Both the position numbers and the translations under genes were made by a program. A DNA stretch of 64,000 nt. Source: Whalleya microplaca (taxonomy: Eukaryota > Ascomycota > Sordariomycetes > Xylariales > Xylariaceae). The stretch spans positions 310,001 to 374,000 of the forward strand of contig MU385713.1 in the NCBI GenBank assembly GCA_022497155.1. The letters run 5' to 3'. The notes below the pieces were generated by a model. That model was not told the origin of the DNA, did not search any database, and saw only the letters and a list, made by a program, of their open reading frames with translations. Below are positions 46,305-56,261 of this stretch, piece after piece (within the stretch, counting starts at the first letter, position 1; every line of letters starts with the position of its first letter).

Positions 46305-46881
46305 ATGCGCGACGATCGTAAGCAGACATCCCATCCCCACCCCTCCACCCCTCCACCCTCTCACCACTAACGTCGACACAGGCACGCACCCACTACTAGC
46401 GCAAGTCCCGCTAACAGTATCACCCTTCATCTCGCTGCCCACGGCGGCCACGCTGCCCTACACCTACAAGAGCATGCCATCAACACTACCCCCGCCCGCG
46501 ACGGGGATCACGGGCGCGACGGACGAGAAGCCCAAGTACGTGGTCTCGCCGTCGGGGCACGCGGCGCACCCGGACGACATCATCGCCTCGTGCCACGCGC
46601 TGCAGTCCTACATCGCCAAGATGCAGGAGGACGCCGAGCGCGAGCTGCGCGAGCTCGAGGACCGCATCCGCGCGCGCGAGCTCGCCGAGAAGCGCCGCGT
46701 CGCGCCCGGCTGGCTCGACAGCGAGGCCCGCCTGCTGCAGCCCGAGCGCAAGGCCTCGGGCGCCGAGGTCGAGGTCGCGGCCCAGCAGCTCGCGGAGATG
46801 AGTATTATGGAGAGGCCTGCCGTTAGTGAGATGGCTGTGGATCAGGGGGAGGAGCTGGATCGCGCGTTCGGGATGAGATGA
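46305..46881 (+). CDS. Small coiled-coil protein of unknown function with a 13-nt first exon
   Basis: Two exons (46305-46317 and 46382-46881) encode 170 residues. Exon 1 holds only ATG plus ten bases (MRDD and the first base of Arg). The 64-nt intron has donor GTAAGC, branch ACTAACG and acceptor GACACAG. The join gives MRDDRTHPLLAQVPLTVSPF and continues in the long frame. The N-terminal half is Pro/Thr-rich (PYTYKSMPSTLPPPATGITG). Residues about 85-130 form a charged helix (LQSYIAKMQEDAERELRELE, then DRIRARELAEKRR) likely to be a short coiled coil. The exon is very GC-rich. I do not recognise a named family. An internal ATG at 46474 would give 135 residues if the first exon is wrong. Confidence 0.75.
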
Positions 46882-47880
46882 GCGAGGTAGGGAGGGAGTT
46901 TGGCTTTGCTGTGGTTTGATTCGCGGTTCTACTTGCATTATATACCTATGGGACGGGTTTGCTGTTCTTATGGCTATGCGTGGAGTTTGGGGGTTTAGAC
47001 TTTATGCGGCATCATTGTTTATTGAGGTCTAGGAGACCTTGCACTATGGGGTCAGGGAACGAAAGTCGTGGCTTGCCTATGGCATGTTTCTCTCCGAGGC
47101 CTACACATCTTACTACCATAATATCGTGTAATGGCAAATCAGGCTCGATGGAAAGTCATCTGTCACATGAGGGACATGATCGACTGAGATACAAGCAGAC
47201 ATTAGCATGGTGCTGTATTTGGCAAATTATAAGTGCGGCAATTCAAGATATGATTCATGGAACACTGAGGAAAACGTATGTGCAAATGTATTACTATCTG
47301 TAGAGCTGCATGGCTAGCTTCACACTCAGAACATTCGTGACTCATACACAATCTTTTCCCTTGCTATATGAAATTGTGTCAGCGCTTCAGGTCTTAGGAG
47401 GGAGTTGATTGGATATGGGGTGGTAAAAATACCTTATACCGCAAATGCCATTAACCGAAATCATTACAAGTGCCTCATTGACTCATTCATCATATATACT
47501 CTTTTGCGAAGAGGGTGTAATTGAGACAAGGCAGTACCGAGAATCCCTGCTGGAAGTATAGGGGGCCCGCGAGGAGACGATGTGGGTATTAGACTTCCTC
47601 AGACATGTACTAGTAATCCCAACTGGAATACTTTCCACTGTGATATTTGATTAGTTGAAGCGCTCGTAGGTATTGTATAAGCTCAACATACCATAAACAG
47701 TTTTCTTGCTCAATGAAGCCTGCCTGAAAATCCTTATTTTCGGTGGCCGTCAATTAGGTTTCGTGATACAGGGGCATCCTTGGTCATTTTAAAGGAGGCA
47801 TCGGTGCAAATGTATGCCAAACTCTGTCGTGTTGCTCATCCGATGATCGTAAGATCTCATGTTGTCCACCAGACCCGTGC
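46882..47880. other. Convergent intergenic region
   Basis: About 1 kb between the stops of the coiled-coil gene (+) and the basic protein gene (-). No supported gene. Confidence 0.5.
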
Positions 47881-48384
47881 TCACTTGAAAACGCTTGCCC
47901 AGCCGCCGGCGTATCGCTTCTCCTTCAGGGTGCCGCCGGAGTGGTCGACCATCCACTGGTGCAGGGGATCCTTCTGCTTGGGCTTGCTGGATTTCTTGGG
48001 GAATCGGAGCGAGCCCAGAGATTCCTTGCGCAGTTTCCAGCGCTCGCTGAGGCTCGACTTGCGGCCGCTCTCGATCAGGTCATCCTCCTTCGCGATTCCC
48101 TCTTCGGGCTTATCACCCTCGACCTTCTCGGGTCTGTGTTAGTTACCTTCGTCGCGGTCGCGGATCGCGGTCGCGACCATGTCAGGGACGCGTCGGGGTT
48201 GTTGACTTACCTTCTTCGTATTCATAGCCTTGATAGCATCGGGAACCTTATCGGTGACGCGACGCCACATGTTGCGCTTCTTGACTGACTGGATAGTCTG
48301 GACTTGCTCTTCGACAGATTCCTTCTTTTCCTCTAGGTGCTTAGGCTCTTCGACCTCACCGGGAGTGATGGCTCGGTCGCCCAT
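47881..48384 (-). CDS. Small basic protein of unknown function; its two exons do not join in frame
   Basis: Exon 1 (48384-48211, 58 codons) begins MGDRAITPGEVEEPKHLEEK and ends AIKAMNTKK. A strong intron follows (48210-48134, 77 nt; donor AAG|GTAAGT, CTAAC directly before acceptor CACAG). The next segment (48133-47881) is protein-like for 83 codons in one frame: PEKVEGDKPEEGIAKEDDL, RKSSLSERWKLRKESLGSLR, FPKKSSKPKQKDPLHQWMVD, ending WASVFK and a stop. The joined length is 427 nt, so the two parts are out of phase by one base; the standard splice would instead add six residues and stop. I found no other donor or acceptor that repairs this. Both parts look coding, so a sequence error, a recent frameshift or an unusual splice are open. 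No family is recognised. Confidence 0.6.
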
Positions 48385-49235
48385 GATGTTGGTGCTTCTG
48401 AACGCCAGATGGGTACAAGGTATGGAAAGTACGATAGGATTACGGTCGCGCGCGTGATGTAACGAAGATAAATAATTGATGCGATGTGACGGAAGCGCAA
48501 CAATTATTTGCTATTGTCAGGGGATGAGTAAATACAGTAGACGCGTGCTGTATGAGTGTTGCGTGATGTGTTTAAAGGGTATCAGGAAGGGACGTGCAGG
48601 AAGAATAGTCAAAGATGCAATCTCAGGGACACCGATTTGTGAGAACTCGAGTATCGATAATGAGCCCGATGCAGGCAGTTCCCATGGCAGCAAGTCCAAA
48701 GCCTAAGGTGTACATTTGTGAAAACAAGTGAATACCTCACAAGCCTTATCCTGGTCAACGTGAACCTTTTCTAATGAGACGATTATTTAAGTTGTTCTCA
48801 AAGTCAACGTGGCAGTTGAACTTATTATGTGTCGACTCATTGTAAGCAAACAAGGTTCACCATCAAGGTGTGACATAGCTACACAATATGAGATCGACTT
48901 CTGGCTGTCACCAGTAGACTATTTCATCTGATCTAATGACTTTTGTCATGGAGCCCCCAGCAGTATGTTTAGCATACTGTCCCTGAAATACACCACAATA
49001 ATATTGACCTGCAGTTCTGCATAGTGAGATTCTAGGTTTTCTTTTGAATCAGCCAGGTCCTTTTTAAATCAGGTGACATGGATCTGAAGCCTCTGATATC
49101 TGCTAACAGTTGTAGCATTACTCTCTCTTGGTCATGCATGCAATATACGCGAGACTGGGTTTCCTGAGATTTCAAAGCACCTTTTGGCGCATGGGGTATA
49201 TTCGATCACTTTTTCGATTTCAGAGTTTCTTGTGA
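48385..49235. other. Intergenic region
   Basis: About 0.85 kb with the promoter of the basic protein gene (-) on its left and the 3' flank of the GH18 gene (-) on its right. Nothing else is supported. Confidence 0.5.
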
Positions 49236-50243
49236 TTAATCGGTATCTTCAGCTAAACCATCAGAGTAGTAATCGAAGTTCCCGGGAACCTCGATATGCG
49301 CCTCGTTCTCTGCATCTGGGTCCGTCTCTGTCACAGATGGGCCCTGTGCCTTAGTATCCGGTACGTTTGCCGTCTTGGTGGCCCCTAGATATCCTGTTAA
49401 ATGCTGAGCCCACTCCCACGGCCGTTCCTTGCCTCCGGGCAGTCCATTGAAGTATTCCCAGCCCATAACGCCCCCGAACTTCGAGAACTGGCGCGTTAGG
49501 ACCGCTAGAGTCAACCTAAGGACTTGTAAAGGAACCCAGCCGGCGCCATTATCGGGCGTTGTCACAAGCCCAAGTACAAGCTTCTCAGGCGCCCAACCCC
49601 GCGCCACACACATCTCGTACATGAGCGGCGTGGTTGCATCGCCCCATCCACAGTAGAACTGGGCATTGTACCAAGCGATCTGCTTCCCCCGCATGACTTC
49701 GAGCGCCTCATAGTCAAAGCCGCTGAGATTGTGCCGTGCATCAAGAAGAGCCGCTGCAACAGGCGCGAGTGTGATGATGAAGTCGGGTCCGAAATCAGCT
49801 CTCAGTCTATCAATGAGGCGAATGATACCGGCCAACGACATCTCTTCCTCGACATCTAGATCGAGGCCGTTGAGGCCTCTCTCGCGAATAAGATCATACA
49901 CTGGGCCGTAGTACTTGTCGAAGGTCGTCTGGTCTTGGTCTAGCCGAGTATAGGAACCCTTGGCTGCCCCGCCTAACATGCCACAGACCTTGATCCCGCT
50001 AGCTTGGGCAACGCGCAGTTCAGCCCATAGCGATATATATCGCGGGTCTGACGGAGCGTGGTCGTTGAGTGTTAGGCCATCTGGGTCTTCATTGATATGG
50101 ATTGCAGCCACATTAATGTGCGTGACTGCGATGCCGGGTTGTGTTATCAGGGGCAGTATGGAGACCAGATTCCCGTCGGGATCGTGAGTTGTCTGATGAT
50201 ACAAGATGATACGAGGAAGCGTCGTGGTAGACGGCGATGCCAT
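49236..50243 (-). CDS. Glycoside hydrolase family 18 protein, without signal peptide
   Basis: Single exon, 335 residues. The N-terminus (MASPSTTTLPRIILYHQTTH) has no signal peptide, so the protein is probably intracellular. GH18 features: strand 1 LPRIILYHQTTHD, the strand 3 glycines KVCGMLGGAAKGSY, and the strand 4 catalytic motif at about residues 122-129, NGLDLDVE. The acid/base glutamate and the two preceding aspartates of DxxDxDxE are present, but the first aspartate is asparagine. QIAWYNAQFYCGWGD fits the strand 6 substrate-assist region, and GGVMGWEYF the final barrel strand with its tryptophan. The last 50 residues are acidic and disordered. Likely activity is on beta-1,4-GlcNAc links in chitin oligomers or N-glycans; which of these cannot be told. 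Confidence 0.87.
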   Translation of the reverse strand: MASPSTTTLPRIILYHQTTHDPDGNLVSILPLITQPGIAVTHINVAAIHINEDPDGLTLNDHAPSDPRYISLWAELRVAQASGIKVCGMLGGAAKGSYTRLDQDQTTFDKYYGPVYDLIRERGLNGLDLDVEEEMSLAGIIRLIDRLRADFGPDFIITLAPVAAALLDARHNLSGFDYEALEVMRGKQIAWYNAQFYCGWGDATTPLMYEMCVARGWAPEKLVLGLVTTPDNGAGWVPLQVLRLTLAVLTRQFSKFGGVMGWEYFNGLPGGKERPWEWAQHLTGYLGATKTANVPDTKAQGPSVTETDPDAENEAHIEVPGNFDYYSDGLAEDTD

Positions 50244-51336
50244 TATATATAGTGGAATTTATCCAATGCGGGTCTCAAGAGCCCAAGTGGAAGCGATGAT
50301 GGTTGGTGGCCCTGGAAATCAAAAGCGAATGTTGAATTAAGCTCAGTGGTTCCCCTGCAGGCCCGCTAAACCGATGTTCCAACCAGCCCATCGGACAGGG
50401 GTGCTGAATTCTTAGGTAACTTCAAAGGTAACCTGTCAGCCCTAAGACGTAACCTATACACGTAATACAGACCTGTCGATCTTGTATTACACAGGCTAAA
50501 CAGGATAACGAGCCTACAGTTATACACATTCTTAGATACTATTAATGATATTCTCCAAGCAGGATCACTATTTTCTACTAAGGAGCCAATCGTTCATTAA
50601 TGTCAATGGATATTGTTATAGTGTCGTTAGTGCATATATAGGTGGTGTTAGGCGATAGACAGGCGGCTTATGCTGAGAGGTCAAAGGGTTGTCTTAGAAT
50701 GCGGTTGTTAAGCATATTTCCTTTTTTCATTCTCTTTACAGTTTTTGATCCCCACACAGTCAAGAGAGAAGCCCTTTCTTTTGAATCCTTTCCAGCATGT
50801 GGAATAGAGAGCTTAACAAAATATATAGAGGCTGAATATTACAAAATGTTCAATATGGGACTTGATAATATATAGGTATACTGACTAGACCACGTAGGTA
50901 CATTCAACTACATGTCTGTGATCATTATTTTGTTTGTTGGTGTTTTACTTACTAGTTCTCTGGGTAGTTATATTTTGCAGTGAAACTTGAAGCTTTTCAG
51001 TTCTCCCGCAGAGTCCCGTACGATGTAAGGAAATGGCGAGCTAGGCGGAAGTAAAAGGGGATGTCTCGTAATCTTGTTGTGATCACACTGTCTTACACCT
51101 ATCAGGCTCTGGAATGATAACGGCAACTTGATTCCTAGATCAGAAGTTTAGAATAACATTCAGCCTGAACACAATAAATAGGTGATCAAAATTCCTATAA
51201 CACAAGAGGCACCATAGAGAAAATCAGAGTATCCGAAATAATAGCATATGTCATAGCCTTATGCTTGACTTCTCAGTGGGGCTCTCTAAAGCTCTATCCA
51301 TCCCCCAGCTTTTGTCGAGATCATATCAGTCGTTCC
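50244..51336. other. Intergenic region
   Basis: About 1.1 kb with the promoter of the GH18 gene and the 3' flank of the RNase H gene. AT-rich, no supported gene. Confidence 0.5.
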
Positions 51337-51822
51337 TTATTCCTGTTCGTCCAGCGCGTCGTTGCAGTGTCCATCCGCATCTTCATTCTCCTCTCTCGGA
51401 ACCCAGATATAAGAGACCGAGCCCAAGTCAGACACGTCATCATCCAACTGAGAAGCCTTCTGAATGAGGTCGCGATTCGCTACCTCATTTCCTGATGCGT
51501 TAACCCACCCGTTCCGACTCCACTTGTAGATCCAATTATCCATGCATCCGATAGCATATCGAGAGTCAGAGTGGATGTTCACATTCATACGAGGGTATCC
51601 ATCCAGCTCCTTGTATCGCTCCAGCGCCCATTCGAGAGCCAGGATGATAGCGGTGATCTCAGCTCTCTGGTTCGTAGGCGCGGGGAATCTGGGTAGGTGA
51701 CAATCCCTATAGACGTAGCCACCGCCCCGCTGCCTCAAGCAGGCGGCGGCGGCACCAATGGAGCCCGGCTGGCCGTTTCCGCGACAGCCTCCATCGACGT
51801 AGAATTCCATGAAGTACACCAT
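51337..51822 (-). CDS. Stand-alone RNase H-domain protein
   Basis: 161 residues from MVYFMEFYVDGG. The four carboxylates of the RNase H fold are present: D10 (FYVDGGCRGNG), E55 (NQRAEITAIILALEWA), D86 (IHSDSRYAIGCM) and D150 (PREENEDADGH). The His-containing GH(S/A)G loop of bacterial and eukaryotic RNase HI is replaced by VPREENEDAD, similar to the VPRExNxxAD motif of the plant RNase H-like group. There is no hybrid-binding domain and no presequence. The domain would cleave RNA in RNA-DNA hybrids. An in-frame ATG at 51963 would add 47 residues without domain character; a 5' UTR intron there is possible. No reverse transcriptase lies nearby, so it is probably a host gene and not a transposon part. 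Confidence 0.85.
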   Translation of the reverse strand: MVYFMEFYVDGGCRGNGQPGSIGAAAACLRQRGGGYVYRDCHLPRFPAPTNQRAEITAIILALEWALERYKELDGYPRMNVNIHSDSRYAIGCMDNWIYKWSRNGWVNASGNEVANRDLIQKASQLDDDVSDLGSVSYIWVPREENEDADGHCNDALDEQE

Positions 51823-53067
51823 CTTGATCAGTGTAAGGCTGCCAGGAGCACACTGAATTGAGAAAAGTACCTGCTCCGCGTTAGCCCGGTCGCAGGATGG
51901 AGTACCTAGGTTTCTGGAAACAAACCGTTTGCTGAAGGTCAACTTCCAGAAGCCAGACCCCAAAGTCGGCTGAATGTATGTCTGGCTCCTGGGACTTGCA
52001 CTCTGGGTATGAGAGAAATGATCCAGTGACTGTTGGTATATGTGTAGCTGGCACGTTCAAGCCATTCGTTTATGGAACGGAACAATCGGGACCTGAAAGT
52101 GGAAGCAAAGAAAGGTCAAGCATAGTCTGTTTGAAATTGTGGTGGTGGTCCGTGCAATTTCCTTGAAATTTAGATATTCATTAAAAATGTAGTCTCTTTT
52201 GTTTGCATGCTGCTGCCTCTGCTGAAATGCTTGGTCCGTGGTAAGTGACTTTGTTGAATCCTTGCCGGCTAGTGTGCTTTCTTGGCCTTTTATCTGTAGA
52301 GCATACGCTCAGGCTATCTCAAGCATCGTATAAGCTAGAACAATCTCGCTAAATTTTTCTACTATATTAAGTCTACTACAGCTAATGGTTTATAATGCAG
52401 CCTTACCCCATGCTTGTATAAATTAGGTATACTTGCTTAACATGTACATCTGAGTACCCATTGGTGTTTCTTCTCACCAATTATTCAATGGCAGCTAAAC
52501 CATTTATGTTTAGTAGAATATTCATATAGAAATACCACTCTGTACTCTTTGACCTCCAATTTAACTATTGGTCGGATATTTTGTGAAGTTAAATGTGAAT
52601 TTGACTAACAGCGTGCCTTGCGCTAAAATCTGACAATAACCTTTCACTTTCTTGGAAACACCAAATTATCGAAGCCTGGATTTATTACTTGATTTTCAAA
52701 TGTCGGGAAAGAACGCAACAGGCATCCTACATGAAAATAATCTACACTATATAAGTTTTCTTCCAAAAAGGGGAAAAATAGACCCTCTGCCATAACACAC
52801 TCGATCACACACTCGATCACCAGGGAGTAGAACAGGATCGTACATTGAACGGCTAAATAGTTTACGCTACAGTCGAATCAACCTCACCTCTTCTGTGTGC
52901 ATATACTACTTCTACTTGGTGTGTTACGGTTGAGCCGCAAACATTTTGTACTGAGCAGGGTCTAGTTGTCTCAAACAATTATTTCCCAACACTACATAGC
53001 TTATAAGCGCAGTCAAACCAAGTGGTGCTAATTTACTACGTATCATCTCTCCTAAACTTGGAAATAG
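51823..53067. other. Intergenic region, AT-rich
   Basis: About 1.2 kb between the RNase H start and the Hsp70-like pseudogene. A duplicated acactcgatcac word stands near 52797-52820. No supported gene. Confidence 0.45.
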
Positions 53068-54166
53068 CTACAATCCCAGGGAACTTTGCGTACTGTCTTC
53101 TAAGCTGTGTAATGACCATCTAGACGCATGGCCAAATGACTCTGGCCTTGAAGGTTTAGGCAGATATATTGACCGTCGGACCAGCTCAGCTACCCCCTTA
53201 GCTGGACTATAGATCGGGTCCTGGTCAAAGATAGAGGCTACATATTCCTTGAAGGACGACTTCATGGTATCATGAAGAGTCTCTCTGAGACTTCCGTCAT
53301 GCGAGCTCCCGCCGATAATGATGATATTCGATAATACTCTATACTACCACCTAAGCAGCGGCTCTAGCAGTACTTTCGAACACCTTCACAGTAGTAATCC
53401 TCATCCGAGTTTTTTTATCTGAAATCACTTCCTAGCTTCAAGTCATATTTTGGGCTATGGAGACCGTTGTAAGGTCTAGCCGCAAAGATACGGAGGTGAG
53501 CCGCAAAGAGACTTACTTAGTGTAGTAGACGACGTAATGATTGTCCTCGAAGCCGCCATCTGTCCAGCACTTCTCAGGGTGCTCGACTTCAGGACACAAA
53601 GTAATTCCGTGACCAGCGACAATAGCAAAAGGCTCTAAGAGGAGGGTGCGCCAATGATACGACGGCGGCGAAATGAGCTGGATATATTCGAGGTTGGCAT
53701 ATTCAAAGGAATCGTAGAGATCTTCGTCGTAAATGGCTGGAAAATTTGGCACACAAGCGGACGCCGCATGGATCGAAAACCCTAGGAATTCTCGTCCGGC
53801 ATCTTCCAATGCCTGAACAAGCGTGCTGATGCTGCCAACATCCTCAGAATCAGGAAGGCCAGCTGCCTTACGAGCCTTTCGCTCTTGTTGACGTGGCCAA
53901 TCACTCCATCTTTGTGCTGGCGTCGTATAAGGAGGCCTGGAGGCATATTAGTCATAGTATAGACACTAACAGAGTTCGGAAGATGTACACATCATGGACT
54001 GAAGAACACATGAAGAGAGTTACTGTATACTCGGGCAACTTAATGCAGCCGTACCATATGTGTATTTCAGGTCAAAGCCAATCCCAACACCGTGATTATT
54101 CTCGAGGGCCAGGGTAAGCCTAGACCAGACTGGAAGAAGGATTAAACCAGGGAAGACCAATATCAT
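53068..54166 (-). pseudogene. Decayed Hsp70-like (actin-like ATPase fold) gene
   Basis: Minus-strand fragments follow each other in correct order but cannot be joined into one frame. First, 54166-54055 reads WSRLTLALENNHGVGIGFDL; then an intron-like gap to 53937; then 53936-53513 reads RPPYTTPAQRWSDWPRQQER, LVQALEDAGREFLGFSIHAA and PPSYHWRTLLLEPFAIVAGH. Near 53400 a stretch KVFESTARAAA runs into an in-frame TAG (53353-53351). The last part, from about 53335 to 53068, reads NIIIIGGSSHDGSLRETL and AKGVAELVRRSIYL, which corresponds to the phosphate-2/adenosine region of Hsp70-type ATPase domains. The splice phases of the first junction also disagree. The family resembles fungal Hsp70-like proteins with divergent N-terminal parts. 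At least one stop and one or more frame breaks argue against a working gene. Confidence 0.65.
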
Positions 54167-54740
54167 TATAATAGCGTCGAGATGGACTTATCCTAACGTA
54201 GTGACTGTAGATAGGCCAGAAATAGGAGTTGTGAGGCTTTTAAATTAATCAAGGCAAATACTGTTTTAACACAGGGGAATTGAGAACTGAATATGTGATA
54301 GTGTTGTGAGTGGGCTACTATCCCATAGTAGCTCTACATGCACATTTTATAGGTATATGTAGAGTATCAATGAAGAAAATTCCGTCCCGTCTTACCTACC
54401 AGGTATCAGTGGGATGCGCAGGCGCGGCACAACCATGGCATCAGCTTCCGCTGCCTCCTCCTAACCGGAGCCTGGAAGTTCGTACACAGGTGCGGAAGGA
54501 GTGTCATGGAAACAGCATCGGTATATGACGCTAGGCAGGCAGGCAGGGGATTCAGGATCAGACATAACATTGTCACTACATTCTAGAAATTTGTAGAAAA
54601 TAATCTAATTGTTTACCAAACACTCCAGCCAGCGTTTTATCATCTCCCCATTCATGCCAAGTTATGCATTTCTTTCTGTAGGATTCCATTGAAATAGGCC
54701 TTCTGCGAGGAAATGTAGTTTGGATGAAAATTGAAGCTAA
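54167..54740. other. Intergenic region
   Basis: About 0.57 kb upstream of the pseudogene and downstream of the next minus-strand gene. A cluster of aggcaggcaggcagg lies at about 54535-54549. No supported gene. Confidence 0.5.
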
Positions 54741-55385
54741 TCAAGGCTTGCACTCGAGGATGATGGGGCTTATCCCCGATATGTCTACCAGTATAGGTTC
54801 ATGTGGACCGCGCTCGTACCGTATCGCCCTCCCATCACGTCCCGCATTCTTTATCCCACCGAGCACTTCCTCCTTCGTCCCATATTCCCACCAGCGAATA
54901 TGGTGCCATGTTATATTAGGGTTCCCTGAGAGGCTAAGTGTATACTTATGACCTGACTCTAGACCGTCGACACCGCAGACACGATTTCTCTCAGTTTCGT
55001 ACTCCGGATCGCTCCTTGGAAGGGGCCTGTTGTTGGTTCTCGGGCGAGAAAAGGGCGCAGATAATGTGAGCGGCGTGTTAGGAAGCAAAGTATGAAATAG
55101 AGGCTCGTTTATAGGGACGGTGACCCTGTTAGGCAGTGGGATGCGGCAATATCTTCGCACCGCCTGCTGTACCTCAACGCCATCCGCCAAGTCGGTGATA
55201 ATGAACCCTCCGCAATTGGTCATCAACTTAGGTGAAAGGTCATCGGCGTAGATTGTGATTGGATCTGGGTAGTGCGACGTGATCGTGAGACTTAGAGTTG
55301 GCGGCCCCTCAGCAGCAGCAAAATGATGTATGGCTGGATCAAGGCTGAGAGCGGCCGAGATGCTCGGTATATCTTGGCTTGCCAT
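54741..55385 (-). CDS. Conserved-looking protein of unknown function
   Basis: Single exon, 214 residues from MASQDIPSISAALSLDPAIH. There is no signal peptide or TM helix. The sequence suggests a beta-sandwich: PTLSLTITSHYPDPITIYAD, then FHTLLPNTPLTLSAPFSRPR, then HKYTLSLSGNPNITWHHIRW. It ends with EPILVDISGISPIILECKP. I associate this pattern with a common fungal family of uncharacterised proteins but cannot name it. The ATG at 55385 is preferred; an in-frame ATG at 55454 would add 23 residues of leader-like sequence. Confidence 0.75.
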   Translation of the reverse strand: MASQDIPSISAALSLDPAIHHFAAAEGPPTLSLTITSHYPDPITIYADDLSPKLMTNCGGFIITDLADGVEVQQAVRRYCRIPLPNRVTVPINEPLFHTLLPNTPLTLSAPFSRPRTNNRPLPRSDPEYETERNRVCGVDGLESGHKYTLSLSGNPNITWHHIRWWEYGTKEEVLGGIKNAGRDGRAIRYERGPHEPILVDISGISPIILECKP

Positions 55386-56261
55386 TGTTGTGCAAAGAAA
55401 GTAGTTGAAGCTGGCAGGAATAGGTCTATACCTGGGGCAGTTTGCAAACATCAAATATACCGGTTTAGAAGGTACGAAGTACGATCATGTGATGTAGAGT
55501 TAATTTATTGGAGTACACATGCATGTATTACCTAATTGCCTGCATGTACCTACCTTAGGTACCTAGGGTAGGCAAGATGTAAGGCAGCTAAGGAGTGTAC
55601 CTGCCTACCTCCTGATGACGAGCCAGACGAGCAGTGCAGGATCTTTATTTGCAAGAATGTTATACCTCAATTGAGGGTGCACATATTGATGCTAGACACG
55701 GGTCCGAGTTTGGTGAACGATATGTCAGTGTAGGAAATAAAGCTCATTGATTATCTGACATAAAGTAGATGCAAATATGTACTAAATCAATTCGCCTAAA
55801 CGACATGCCTGTACCACCACATGTGTTACTTGATGAGTCTTTTAATGATTGCTAGCTGACTAGTAGAGGAAATTTGTTTGCTATGTTACCATCTTGATTA
55901 AGTGTAACTTCTGACAGGGCTATGACGACACTATGTCAGTGAGTTGCTCCCGGATACATGTATATAGAGGACTGGATCTATGTAACATAGTGTAAGTCGT
56001 ACATGCTTAAGTAGGAGAACTGGCATGGATGACTCAAAATGCATATTGCGATCTATAATACAATTTGACAATCAAAAATAAGTATATTAGCTGGGTAATT
56101 GCCGAAGGACTTCAAGTTCCATCAATACCATAAGACAGACTGCTTGAACTGGGATAAGTCTAGCACATATTACAATCTGTGACCGACCCCCTGACATATT
56201 GGACTCGCATTGAATTCTCTTATTCGGTTTTTGCTTTATGCAGCATCGTTGCCTCAATTAG
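55386..56261. other. Divergent intergenic region
   Basis: About 0.88 kb between the start of the unknown protein gene (-) and that of the metallopeptidase gene (+). The left part carries a TAGGTACC-type cluster (about 55540-55600). No gene is supported. Confidence 0.5.
55540..55605. repeat. TAGGTACC-type palindrome cluster
   Basis: Words gtacctaccttaggtaccta and gggtaggcaag, then gtacctgcctacctcc, follow within 66 bp. They share their vocabulary with the clusters near 3.4-4.0 and 36.7 kb. Confidence 0.55.
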
